Assembly: GCA_027080725.1 (NCBI GenBank) | Contig: JALWRC010000097.1 | Coordinates: 1 to 37,480, forward strand | Direction: 5' to 3' | DNA from: Saprospiraceae bacterium | GTDB lineage: Bacteria; Bacteroidota; Bacteroidia; Chitinophagales; Saprospiraceae | DNA length: 37,480 nucleotides | Part shown: positions 1-9,400 of the stretch, one piece after another | How the letters are laid out: every line of letters starts with the position of its first letter | Numbering within the stretch: position 1 is the first letter of the stretch | Notes under the pieces: generated by a model | The model's database searches: none | What the model saw: only the letters and a program-made list of their open reading frames with translations | What the model was told of the DNA's origin: nothing | Program-made: the position numbers and the translations under genes

Positions 1-124
1 TATGGATTGAATGCTATCAGGGCTAAGCTAAATGACACCTCTAAATCTTGGATAGGTGTAATACTATTTGTCACCAACGTCATTAAGTTTTGTGAACACC
101 ACAATTTCCATTTCTGAGGAAACC

Positions 125-1012
125 CTATTTATCTTGATAAAAACTCATAAATACTTCTTCCAAATCCGGCTCAAGCAAATAAAAATCCTCTACCGGAAGC
201 TCATTCAGTACCCTAATAATGTCATTGGCCGAAGCGCGGGTCAATATCCAAATACTGTTCCCCTCTCTGCGCTGAATCACAGAATCCGGAATATCCACCT
301 CCAAATTATCTCCATCAAGTATCAGGTGCAACTTGCGGTACCGCTTTTTTCTCAACATTTCAAGCGACTCCATGCTTACCAGCTGTCCATCTTTGACGAT
401 GGCCACCCGTTGACATATTTTCTCCACTTCACTGAGCTGATGGGAAGATAAAAAAACCGTACTCCCGGTTCGTGCAGCTTCATGAACCAAGGAGTGAAAG
501 ACCGACTGCATCAATGGGTCTAATCCCGAAGTGGGTTCGTCCATGATGATTAGATCCGGAAAATATGCAAACGACTGAATGAGCCCGAGCTTTTGTTTCA
601 TTCCTCTGGAGTAATACTTAATCCTTTTGTTGAGATCTCCTTCAGACAAATCAAAACGCTCTATCAACCCTTGGATATTATCCCGCTTACCCTCCTTAAA
701 ACGCGTCCCCAATTGGAGGTATTTACGTCCGGTCAATTCGGGAAAGGGGTAAAACTCTCCGGGCAAATAGGACGTCCGTCTCAAAAGCTCATGAGTATGT
801 CCTCTCACCTCTTTTCCCAACAGGCGCACACTGCCTTCCGTAGGCCGCAACAAATCAACCATCATCCGGATGGAAGTAGTTTTCCCCGCACCATTGGGGC
901 CCAAAAAACCGAAGATTTCTCCTCGACCGACTTCGAGATTCAACCCACGAATCCCATATGCCTCTCCATACTTTTTGGTTAAATTAAATGTTTGTATCGC
1001 TATGTCCGACAT
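125..1012 (-). CDS. ABC transporter ATP-binding protein
   Basis: This is the nucleotide-binding subunit of an ABC transporter; it would hydrolyse ATP at the inner face of the cytoplasmic membrane. Counting from the ATG at 1012 it has about 295 residues. Walker A is GPNGAGKTT at 38-46, the signature is SRGMKQ near 135-140, Walker B is LIIMDEP at 154-160, and the H-loop histidine lies near 191 in SSHQLSE. The last ~80 residues form the extra C-terminal region seen in ABC-2-type exporter ATPases. The frame can be extended to a TTG at 1036, but the ATG at 1012 gives a natural N-terminus (MSDIAIQ), and TACTTTTG on the minus strand at 1041-1034 would serve as its -7 element. No permease is visible; one could lie to the left of the window. 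The substrate cannot be told. Confidence 0.93.
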   Translation of the reverse strand: MSDIAIQTFNLTKKYGEAYGIRGLNLEVGRGEIFGFLGPNGAGKTTSIRMMVDLLRPTEGSVRLLGKEVRGHTHELLRRTSYLPGEFYPFPELTGRKYLQLGTRFKEGKRDNIQGLIERFDLSEGDLNKRIKYYSRGMKQKLGLIQSFAYFPDLIIMDEPTSGLDPLMQSVFHSLVHEAARTGSTVFLSSHQLSEVEKICQRVAIVKDGQLVSMESLEMLRKKRYRKLHLILDGDNLEVDIPDSVIQRREGNSIWILTRASANDIIRVLNELPVEDFYLLEPDLEEVFMSFYQDK

Positions 1013-1033
1013 ATATTTTGATTGGTTCAATTT

Positions 1034-1041
1034 CAAAAGTA
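1034..1041 (-). promoter_or_regulatory. putative -7 element (TACTTTTG) for the ABC ATPase
   Basis: The minus strand reads TACTTTTG, a match to the Bacteroidota -7 consensus TAnnTTTG, 21 nt upstream of the ATG at 1012. No convincing -33 TTG lies at the expected distance, so the call rests on the -7 element and its position. Confidence 0.4.
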
Positions 1042-1367
1042 CTCGAGCTGTGCTTATAACTTACTTGATCCATCTTATACGATTATTGTTATACGCTACC
1101 TCTTCCAAATATTAAATACTCCCATATGTTCCCCTCCCCACAAAATAGAAATCAAATGTACATAAAAAATGTAACCTATCGTTCAGGTGATTCATTGGGG
1201 GTGTAATACCAACTGTACTTTTTCACAACCTCACCCCCATCCCTTCTTCCTATATTTGTATTTATCTGCGTCTTCGCGACTTAGCGAGCAATAAACCTTA
1301 TTCGATACGATACTATTAAACAGTTTAAATAATTAATCAACAAACCCGCACGTTTGTCCAATGACGC
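1042..1367. other. intergenic region between divergent genes
   Basis: This AT-rich spacer separates the divergent ABC ATPase and histidine kinase. I see no ORF with coding character and no RNA gene. Around 1265-1292 it carries a stretch of the 'tctgcgtcttcgcgacttag' type, which I recall as common low-value intergenic sequence in this phylum. The promoters of both flanking genes lie at its ends. Confidence 0.5.
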
Positions 1368-1375
1368 TATCTTTG
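1368..1375 (+). promoter_or_regulatory. putative -7 element (TATCTTTG), leaderless-type
   Basis: TATCTTTG matches TAnnTTTG exactly and ends only 4 nt before the ATG of the histidine kinase. With transcription usually starting a few bases downstream of this element, the mRNA would begin at or next to the start codon. A -33 TTG at the right spacing is not obvious. Confidence 0.5.
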
Positions 1376-1379
1376 CATT

Positions 1380-2546
1380 ATGGCTAAAGACATTTATCGA
1401 CGTAAAAACCTGTGGAAAGTTTACCTGGCAGTAGCTGCCATACTTTTACTGACGGTCTCTACCATATACACCAACTTCCTGGCCAAACGACTGGCTGAAG
1501 GGGAGCGCGATAAGGTTAAGATATTTGTCAATACCCTCAAAGTACTCCGGGACACCAGTAAAGAAAGCCTCAACAGGGATATTAGCCCGGAAACAGAGAA
1601 TCTACGGCTCGTTCTCCGGGATATTCCCGTCATTCTCGTAGATGAATCCAATAAAATAACAGAATCCTACAATTTCAGTCCCGGCACAAACCTCGAAAAG
1701 GCACTCGCTAAAATGAAAAAAGGGGGGCTTCCTCCCATCGAGGGTGAGGGCTATGCCGCTAAGATCTATTATTCCTATAGTCGCACCCTCACTTTGTTGA
1801 CATACTTTCCGTATCTGCAAATATTACTATTATTGCTTTTCTTCGTGCTGGCAATTGTTGGGATGAGCGCGGTACGAAAAGCCGAACAAAACAAAGTATG
1901 GGTCGGGATGGCCAAGGAGACCGCTCACCAACTCGGCACCCCCATCAGCGCCATCATGGGTTGGATAGAGCATCTCAAGAGCATACTCCCTCCTTCTGAA
2001 GATAATCAAATGGTCCTGGACGAGTTGCAAAAAGATGTCAATCGATTGGATTTAGTTGCTGACCGTTTTTCCAAAATCGGATCAGAACCCGAATTGCGGG
2101 TTTTGCCCGTCCACGACGTATTGACCGAGGTCGTACAATACATGTCTAAACGCGCTCCTAAAAGAGTTTCCTTTGAGTTTAAGGAGCGTGACACCTTTGG
2201 CAATTTGTCTGTTCGTATCAACAAACATCTGTTTGCCTGGGTCATCGAAAACCTCTTCCGCAATGCCCTGGATGCCATGCAGGGACGAGGAAAAATCACA
2301 CTTAGAGTCCATGAAGAGCCCAATTCTGTCACCATAGATATCTCAGATACCGGACAAGGAATACCTCCGGGAAAGTTCAAAACCGTATTCGAACCCGGGT
2401 ATTCGACCAAAAAAAGAGGATGGGGCCTCGGCCTTTCCCTCGCCAAAAGAATAATAGAAGATCATCATAAAGGAAAAATATTTGTTAAAGAATCTAAAGT
2501 GGACCGTGGAACGACCTTCTCGATTATTCTCCCTAAAGCACATTAG
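1380..2546 (+). CDS. membrane sensor histidine kinase
   Basis: A 388-residue two-component sensor kinase. A membrane segment at about 13-32 and a second at 144-163 flank a ~110-residue extracytoplasmic sensor region that I do not recognise. The H-box is AKETAHQLGTPIS with the phospho-accepting histidine at 183. The N-box asparagine is in ENLFRNALDAM (~295), the G1 box is DTGQG at 323-327 and the G2 box is GWGLGL at 347-352. No HAMP or PAS domain is evident. No response regulator is encoded next to it, so the partner must be elsewhere. Its 3' end overlaps the following TonB-dependent receptor in another frame, suggesting co-transcription and translational coupling. What it senses is unknown. 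Confidence 0.93.
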   Translation: MAKDIYRRKNLWKVYLAVAAILLLTVSTIYTNFLAKRLAEGERDKVKIFVNTLKVLRDTSKESLNRDISPETENLRLVLRDIPVILVDESNKITESYNFSPGTNLEKALAKMKKGGLPPIEGEGYAAKIYYSYSRTLTLLTYFPYLQILLLLLFFVLAIVGMSAVRKAEQNKVWVGMAKETAHQLGTPISAIMGWIEHLKSILPPSEDNQMVLDELQKDVNRLDLVADRFSKIGSEPELRVLPVHDVLTEVVQYMSKRAPKRVSFEFKERDTFGNLSVRINKHLFAWVIENLFRNALDAMQGRGKITLRVHEEPNSVTIDISDTGQGIPPGKFKTVFEPGYSTKKRGWGLGLSLAKRIIEDHHKGKIFVKESKVDRGTTFSIILPKAH

Positions 2547-5007
2547 CCTATTTATTCTATTGATTGCCTCCCTCACACTGGGAGCTCAAGAGCGCTTCAA
2601 AATCCAAATTGTGGACGAAGAGAATGAAGGACTACCCTTTGCGCACGTAATCAACCGTTCGACAAAAGCATTATTTTCAGCAGATAGCACTGGGAGGACG
2701 GGGATCATATATTCTTCCCTCTCTGACACCATCGAGGTGCGTTTTATTGGGTATGAAATGGTCGAATATACGGTGCAAAGAATCAAGGAAAGTGGCGGTA
2801 TCATTTCCCTTCGTCCCACCGCATTTACGCATCAAGCCGTCACCGTCGTAGGAAGGATGGGATTGCATCAAGATGAACTTCCCTATGAAGTCATCAATAT
2901 TTCATCCAAAGATATCCAATCCGTCGCCTCTTCCAATACTGCCGATGTACTTCATCATTCAGCCGGGATCTTTATTCAAAAAAGCCAGGCCGGAGGCGGA
3001 AGCCCAATAGTACGTGGTTTTGAAGCGAATAAACTTCTCCTTGTGGTGGATGGCACACGACTAAACAACTCCATCTATCGATCCGGTCACCTGCATAATG
3101 CCATATCGGTCGATCCGGCAATACTCCAACGAATCGAACTCATCCTAGGACCAAATGCACTTCTTTACGGAAGTGATGCTCTCGGTGGCGTCATACATTT
3201 CATAACCAAATCCCCACTGTATCGCAATGGCAAGACTGCCTATGCCCTCAATGCGAGTTCGAAAGTAGCCACTGCAACAAAAGAACGCACCTTGCATCTG
3301 GATGGGAGCCGGACGAAAGGAAAACATGGATTTTTGGCGAGTTTCTCCTACAGCTCTTTTGGTGATATTCTTTCCGGCAAAAAGACCAACCCCAAATATC
3401 CGGAATTCGGCAAGCGACTGTTCTATGTCAAACACATCCGAGACAAGGATACCGCCCTGCACAATCCCAATCCCTTTCTCCAAGTGGGCTCTGCCTACCA
3501 ACAATGGCATTTCCTTCAAAAATGGAAATACTACCTGAACAAAGAGAACCAAATTACCACCAATCTACAATATTCTTCAGGCTCAGACATCCCACGTTAT
3601 GACCAATTAACACAGTTCAAAAACGGAAAACCCAAATGGGCACAATGGGACTATGGCCCGCTTTTCAGGACCCTTGCCTCGGTGACAATGGACAACTCAG
3701 CTAAACACTATCTCTCAGATAAATTTAAACTCATCGGAGCGTATCAAAGAATTGGTGAAGAGCGAATAAAACGAAAATTTCAACGTGATAGAATCCAACA
3801 CAACATCGAACGATTAAACATCTTTAACCTCACCCTGGACTTCCAAAAGGCATTGGACCGGTTTTATGAATCCGAAATTTCTTATGGTGCGGATTTACAA
3901 TTCGAACAGCTCTATTCCACCGCCTACAGCACAACACTTTCCTCCAATACTCCGACATACAATATCCTCACTCGCTACCCAGATGGAAAAAATACCTCAT
4001 CTGCCGGAGGAATCTATTTTCTACTCAATTCTTCTATCACCCCGGGTTTCAAACTGCAAGCAGGAGGACGGTGGAGCATCAATAGCCTCCAAGTACACTA
4101 TAAACAACGCTCTATCATCCTTTGGCCCGACAGCTATTATTCCGGCATTACCAACCAAAACCGGGCCCTTACGGGCTCCATGGGCTTCAATTGGACGCCT
4201 CATCCCACCTGGCTCATACGAGGCTTGTTAGGTACTGCTTTTCGTGCTCCCAATATCGATGATGTTGCTAAGTTAAGGGTCAAAAACGGAGAGGTACTCA
4301 TCCCTAATCCACTTCTAACACCTGAACACTCCAGAAATATCGAAGCTTCTACTTCTAAAATATGGCCACTTCCGGGGTCCGGCAGCATCACAGCAAATGG
4401 AACCGTCTTTTATACTTCTCTCCGGAACGTCATCGTGCGTAGGGCCCGTGCATTGCCCAACGGAGACTCCAGCCTAATAATTGATGGGGATCCTTACACT
4501 ACCGTTGCTAATGTAAATGAAGAGAGTGGAGCAATTAAAGGGGTATCCATACGTGTAGCGAGCCGTTTAGGCAAAAGCTTTTCTGCTTCAGCAAGCGTGA
4601 CAAAAATACGCGGATATGCCATCGACTCCAAATCACAAACAACCCCCTTGGCGCACATTCCCCCCACCTATGGTTTTATTCATCTGAAGTACAAACACGA
4701 TTTAGGTCAAAAAGCGAATTGGATCCAAGCCGGTGTAGCATGGCAGTTTAACGCAGCTAAACCCCTTGAACAATACGCACCCTCTTCTTCAGACAATTTG
4801 GTTTATGCTACTAAAGACGGTACCCCTGCGTGGCAAACCTGGGATATAGGACTATCCTATCACAACAGCACGTTTGGAGAGGTCAAAACAGGAATTACCA
4901 ATCTTCTAGACCTTCATTATCGCCCTTATGCTTCGGGAATTAGCGCTCCGGGAAGAAATTACTACCTTTCCTTGAAGTGGCACATTAACCATGAAGAAGG
5001 GTTATAA
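2506..5007 (+). CDS. TonB-dependent outer-membrane receptor (heme/iron-uptake type)
   Basis: A TonB-dependent receptor of about 833 residues from the GTG at 2506. The signal peptide is hydrophobic (ISLFILLIASLTLGA) and ends before QERF. A carboxypeptidase-regulatory-like domain follows, then a plug containing SPIVRGFEANKLLLVVDG and GPNALLYGSDALGGVIHFIT, then a long beta-barrel ending NYYLSLKWH. The plug wording resembles the hemoglobin/transferrin-type receptors, so heme or siderophore uptake is plausible; the ligand is inference. No ATG exists before the mature part: the possible starts are GTG 2506 or TTG 2482, both inside the upstream kinase gene (stop at 2546). A strong hairpin terminator follows at 5081-5140. 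Confidence 0.9.
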   Translation: MERPSRLFSLKHISLFILLIASLTLGAQERFKIQIVDEENEGLPFAHVINRSTKALFSADSTGRTGIIYSSLSDTIEVRFIGYEMVEYTVQRIKESGGIISLRPTAFTHQAVTVVGRMGLHQDELPYEVINISSKDIQSVASSNTADVLHHSAGIFIQKSQAGGGSPIVRGFEANKLLLVVDGTRLNNSIYRSGHLHNAISVDPAILQRIELILGPNALLYGSDALGGVIHFITKSPLYRNGKTAYALNASSKVATATKERTLHLDGSRTKGKHGFLASFSYSSFGDILSGKKTNPKYPEFGKRLFYVKHIRDKDTALHNPNPFLQVGSAYQQWHFLQKWKYYLNKENQITTNLQYSSGSDIPRYDQLTQFKNGKPKWAQWDYGPLFRTLASVTMDNSAKHYLSDKFKLIGAYQRIGEERIKRKFQRDRIQHNIERLNIFNLTLDFQKALDRFYESEISYGADLQFEQLYSTAYSTTLSSNTPTYNILTRYPDGKNTSSAGGIYFLLNSSITPGFKLQAGGRWSINSLQVHYKQRSIILWPDSYYSGITNQNRALTGSMGFNWTPHPTWLIRGLLGTAFRAPNIDDVAKLRVKNGEVLIPNPLLTPEHSRNIEASTSKIWPLPGSGSITANGTVFYTSLRNVIVRRARALPNGDSSLIIDGDPYTTVANVNEESGAIKGVSIRVASRLGKSFSASASVTKIRGYAIDSKSQTTPLAHIPPTYGFIHLKYKHDLGQKANWIQAGVAWQFNAAKPLEQYAPSSSDNLVYATKDGTPAWQTWDIGLSYHNSTFGEVKTGITNLLDLHYRPYASGISAPGRNYYLSLKWHINHEEGL

Positions 5008-5080
5008 CACGTGCATAAACACCGGAGACCATTCGCCAAAAAACTAACTTCATTTATTCCATAGCGCAAATTCTCTATCC

Positions 5081-5140
5081 AAATAAAAATAAGCTAAAAA
5101 AGCACCCCTTGGGGATGCTTTTTTAGCTTATTTTTATTTG
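5081..5140. terminator. long bidirectional hairpin terminator
   Basis: Two arms of about 28 and 30 nt pair around a TT loop, with CCCC/GGGG at the top, GCTTTTTT in the middle and CAAATAAAAA/TTTTTATTTG at the base. Only two unpaired bases interrupt the stem. A/T tracts on both sides of the GC-rich core let it act in both directions, which fits its place between the convergent receptor gene (end 5007) and PorV-like gene (end 5261). Confidence 0.85.
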
Positions 5141-5260
5141 TGAAACTTTAAAGCGCACTATCATTTAAGGGGGAGTTTGACGAATACCGGTGCATTATCA
5201 AACCGTTGGGATATCCCCCATACATCACAGTACGAGTAATGCTCCCCGTACTCCTGATAC

Positions 5261-6343
5261 CTATATCTTGACGCTCACAGTCAAATTATGGGTACCGGAA
5301 AACGGATTAGACAGACGATAAGCGTAATCCACAGCCATTTTGGTAATGGACACTACATTATCATCATCATCTACGTTTTTCAACACATCAAACACAAAGG
5401 AGGCTCCGAGGCTCAATCCGGTGTAAGCATTGTTTACTTTAGTCAACAGGGCATACGCACCAAAACGATTATCGTACTTATAAGCGCCTCTAATCATAAA
5501 TCGATCATTGAAAGAGTACTCTATACCGGCACCAATTTCATCTCTTGAGAAGGAGTTGGCAGTAAAATTACCCAATATGGTAATGCGATGCAACTGAGCG
5601 AAGTAGAAGTCATAAGAAGCACCAATATTGAGCAAGGAGGGCATATCAAATCCCGCTGCTTGCACATCTTTACGGATTTCACCCGGATTGACTAGTCCTA
5701 AACCGGCTCCTGAAAAACGCATCTTCGACCCGATATTGCGCAAGCTGACACCAAACTTAAATTGTCCTTTATTACCGGATACATATTGTACGCCCGCGTC
5801 TAACCCGATACCGGTGGCAGAAGCATCACTAATAGACTCGGATACTGTACGAACCAAAACACCTACCCGTATTTTATTCTCCGGATTCTTTTCATCGGTA
5901 ATAAATTCATGTCCATACGATACACCAATATTTAAGAAGGAGGGACGATATACGGCACCGGTTCCTTCGGGAGCCTCTACCGTTGTTCTTCGTATATCTC
6001 CGGTGTTTACATTCATAATCGAAATACCAAGGGCTCCGTGCTTGTGAAGTCGCTTGGAAAACCCCAAGCCACTGAGAGTAATGCCACTTGGAGCCAGATA
6101 CCGGGCACTTCCCAAGGAGACTTCCATAGAGCCCATATTGGTCAACCCTGCCGGGTTAATCCGCATAGCGTTAACGCCCCCGACGAGAGATGTGGACATC
6201 GAATGCCACCCAGCACTTCTAGCCCATGGATTCATCAGTAGTTCATAAGCACCCGCTTCCCCTTGTCTATCGGGATTGCCAGCCAAGACGACCTGTGAGA
6301 GGAAGACAATAAGAGTAAAAATAATAGTAAAAATATGTTTCAT
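5261..6343 (-). CDS. PorV/PorQ-family outer-membrane beta-barrel protein
   Basis: A 360-residue outer-membrane protein with an N-terminal signal peptide (IIFTLIVFLSQVVLAG). The early motif MNPWARSAGWHSMSTSLVGGVNAMRINPAGL, read in parts, matches the PorV/PorQ (FadL-like barrel) family by my recollection of it. The rest alternates Gly/aromatic-rich strands and ends in a typical beta-strand (TVSVKI). In the T9SS, PorV is the outer-membrane protein that receives cargo carrying a C-terminal sorting domain and passes it to the PorU attachment step. Here it is the last gene of a minus-strand run after a TonB-dependent receptor and a giant sorting-domain protein, so a cargo-specific PorV paralogue is an attractive inference. 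The main PorV of the cell is not shown to be this one. Confidence 0.82.
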   Translation of the reverse strand: MKHIFTIIFTLIVFLSQVVLAGNPDRQGEAGAYELLMNPWARSAGWHSMSTSLVGGVNAMRINPAGLTNMGSMEVSLGSARYLAPSGITLSGLGFSKRLHKHGALGISIMNVNTGDIRRTTVEAPEGTGAVYRPSFLNIGVSYGHEFITDEKNPENKIRVGVLVRTVSESISDASATGIGLDAGVQYVSGNKGQFKFGVSLRNIGSKMRFSGAGLGLVNPGEIRKDVQAAGFDMPSLLNIGASYDFYFAQLHRITILGNFTANSFSRDEIGAGIEYSFNDRFMIRGAYKYDNRFGAYALLTKVNNAYTGLSLGASFVFDVLKNVDDDDNVVSITKMAVDYAYRLSNPFSGTHNLTVSVKI

Positions 6344-6381
6344 ATCTTAATCGTTTATAATTTTTGTAAGCCTTTACTTCC

Positions 6382-6416
6382 GGGAAGTTTGAAAATAATA
6401 TATTTCCAAACTTCCC
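6382..6416 (-). other. intercistronic hairpin (10-bp stem)
   Basis: GGGAAGTTTG at 6382-6391 pairs perfectly with CAAACTTCCC at 6407-6416 around a 15-nt loop. It lies in the spacer between the giant protein gene and the PorV-like gene. No T-tract follows on the minus strand, so it looks like a processing or stability hairpin rather than a classical terminator. Confidence 0.5.
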
Positions 6417-6438
6417 AAAAGTGAGATTTCTCTTGCTA

Positions 6439-6460
6439 CAGCCCTTTCATTAAAGGGCTG
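6439..6460 (-). other. intercistronic hairpin (9-bp stem, 4-nt loop)
   Basis: CAGCCCTTT at 6439-6447 pairs with AAAGGGCTG at 6452-6460 with a 4-nt loop, 14 nt downstream of the giant gene's stop codon. No T-run follows on the minus strand. A second hairpin comes 22 nt further on. Together they could protect the upstream mRNA end or reduce read-through into the PorV-like gene. Confidence 0.5.
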
Positions 6461-6474
6461 CGTTGAACAGTTTT

Positions 6475-9400
6475 TTACTTTAATGTGGAGGGATCGAACT
6501 TACGCATTATTCCCATCCATTTTACGACACATTCCGCACCGGTATCTTTATCGCGTATTCGGATCATATATACGCCACTCGACACCGGAATACCACTATC
6601 GTTCTTCAAGTCCCAAATAACATCCGGACGCGTTTGCTTTTCGATAATACCACTGCCCTTAGCCGGACGGGGTGCTTCGTTTCTATCGTACTTACGTATA
6701 AATCTGCCATCCAGCGAGTAAATGGTAATTTCACTCCTATCCGGCAGATTAGTAATCTTCACCTTGTTATCCAAAGGCGAGCTCTCATACGCTGAATTAC
6801 CGTAATACGGATTGGGGACGACATTGACATCATCACACAGGATGGTACCGATGTCTTCTTTGCTTTCCACCGGATCGGGAGTGATTCCCTTAAAGGAGAT
6901 ACCATATGCATTGAGTCCATTATTAATCCCCGTACCGACACTGTAATTGTATGGATTATCGACGCGCAAACTGATTTTGACATCATTGGGTATTAATCCA
7001 TCCGTATAGGAAAGCATTTGGGTACCGCTTTGTGTCACTGCTATCGCTGCCCAAGTGACATCCCTTAAGCCCCTTGCTCTATTTCTCGAACGATCTTCCT
7101 TCAAATACCTCACCTGGGTTTTACAAGAGTCGTATGGTGTATTTGTCACATATATCTTATGCTGACCACCGGTATAAAACGCAAGAGCAGGAGGAAGTTG
7201 ATTGTCGATCAACAGGGAGGGATACAACAACTCGTCCGTCGGATTAAACATCATATCCGCACCATGCCACGGTCCTTTTTTAGATTCTATCTCTATACCA
7301 AAATCTTCAAGTGTTTCATCTCTCAAAACCGAATTCTCTCCGAAGAAGATATTGAGGCGTTGTCCTGTTTCCACATCGACTGCATAACCCGGAAACCATC
7401 CCATCCCTATGCCGGTTCCGTCCTCGACAGGATTGCCGTCAGCATCGGCATCCTTCCCAACGGATGGTGAAGCCCGGAGTTGCATCTCTGCAGCATCACC
7501 GACTGTCTGAAGCCCTTGGTCAACGAGCACCTTAGGTGCTGTCTCAACGATAACGCAGCGCGACCACTTGGACTTATCGGAAGTTAAAATAATGTCCACA
7601 TTATTTAAATTGGACAATCCTCCTCTCGTAAGCCCGGATTTGGATAATTTGGTTTGCTCCAAATCCCGCCAAGCTGGAGAGATATTAATTAATCCGTTAG
7701 ACGGTTGGCCGTCACACAAAAGATAAGGTACAAAACCCTGGTTGTCGATCTTGGACAATTTACCATCAGGATCATAGGTACTTACCAGATTGTCGTTGCT
7801 GAGAATGAAGTCATAAGCACCAATATTTACCTGATTTCCACCGATATTGACAGGCACTCTAAAGTTGTCCGGCATGGTCATAAACCAGTCATCTTTGCCA
7901 AGGTCTTTATAGACATACACAGCACCAATGGCACCATTGGTATCATCCTCACGCGCTCCGGGTTCCGTTGTCTGCCCGATAGATATGGTAAACCCATATT
8001 TTTGTATTATTTGTTCATTGAGCTCATCAATCGTACTCTCCGAGAAAACGGTATCCTTACCATCTTCCGATACCAGCATCCAAGTAGCTCCCCTGTCCAA
8101 TTTAGTATTTTCAAAAGAATCCCTAAAGAAAAGGGTAAAGTTGCCATCCCTACATCTCAAAGGATCATATACCTGTACGGATATCGGCCCCGCACCATTT
8201 TCATACTCAATGCTACCATCAAAACTTCCATCCGTTATCTTGTCAAGGGTACTTTGCTTGACACGGACAAAAACTCCACCAACTCCCACACCGTCATACC
8301 GTGTGATTTCCGGTCCGGTACCATACTTGGCATTGAGTTTTTGATATAAAATCGGCCTCGGAGTCGCTTTATAGGGGAAACCTTCCTCATTACCAACATT
8401 CAAACGCCCTTCGATATAGGCGATGGGAAGCGTTTCGGTGGGGTTATCCGGATTAAACAGCGCGGTTGAATTCTGCGCATAGGCCAATACCAAAAAGTAA
8501 TAATTTTTATGATTTATTAAGGTTCCCCCACCACCTTGAGCAAAAACATCTTTTGTGATGCTCAAAGTATGTTTGATTCCTTTATCCAGACCTTCAACTT
8601 TTAGTTCGGAAGACCAAACCAATTTGGTTTGCGTCGGATCCGGATTAGGCAAAGCCTTCCAATTGTAAATTTTCTTGATACCATTTTTTATATCAAATGT
8701 GGCAATCTCCCGGGCTTTATTCATATCGCCCACTTCTGACTTTGTGACTTCCGGGCCGGCAACTTGATAGATACGGTATCCTTCAAAATGATAATTTTTA
8801 TCCGCAAGAACCGCCGGAGCACCAATAATGCGCTCTTCATATTTCTCCTGATAATTGTTGGAAGAAGGCGGATTGGTCAGCACCATGATTAACTCCTTAT
8901 CCAATTCTATAAAATCGACATCTGGAGCCGCCGGTCCATCCGTAATATCAAAACAATTGTCAAAGAGGTCCTGCGCTTTTTTATCCGCTGCCAGCAAGTC
9001 ATCCAAAGGAGGGCAAGGATAATCTTGATCCGGCACCCATACCACTCCGATAATCAACTCATTGGTAACTCCCGGATCCAACCGGAAGGGACCAGATGCC
9101 TGAACCGTACGAAAGTCTCCCCTATTGGTACTTAGTGCACACATGCTCCAACCATTCTCGTCATCAGGATAACCAGGAAATGCATATTTGGTATAATCCG
9201 TACTACCGGGATTATATCCGGTGCCCCCACTGGTAAATCGCGTTCCGTCTTTCCAGGAGCCGGTCATGTAGTTATACACCTCCCCTATGGTACTTGGGTC
9301 TTGCATAGGTCCCGGAGGCGTAGGATCAGAACCGGGATTCAAAAAGTAGGTAAATGAAGACATTCCCAACTCTATCAAGGTATCATCAATGATGATATCA

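Noticed and set aside
35-59. ACACCT/AGGTGT inverted repeat at the left edge
   Set aside because: Only 6-bp arms with a 13-nt spacer and no gene context inside the window; chance cannot be excluded.
50-99. Short minus-strand frame after the ABC ATPase (MEIVVFTKLNDVGDK) as a broken permease
   Set aside because: Fifteen codons without any recognisable family similarity; too little to call a pseudogene.
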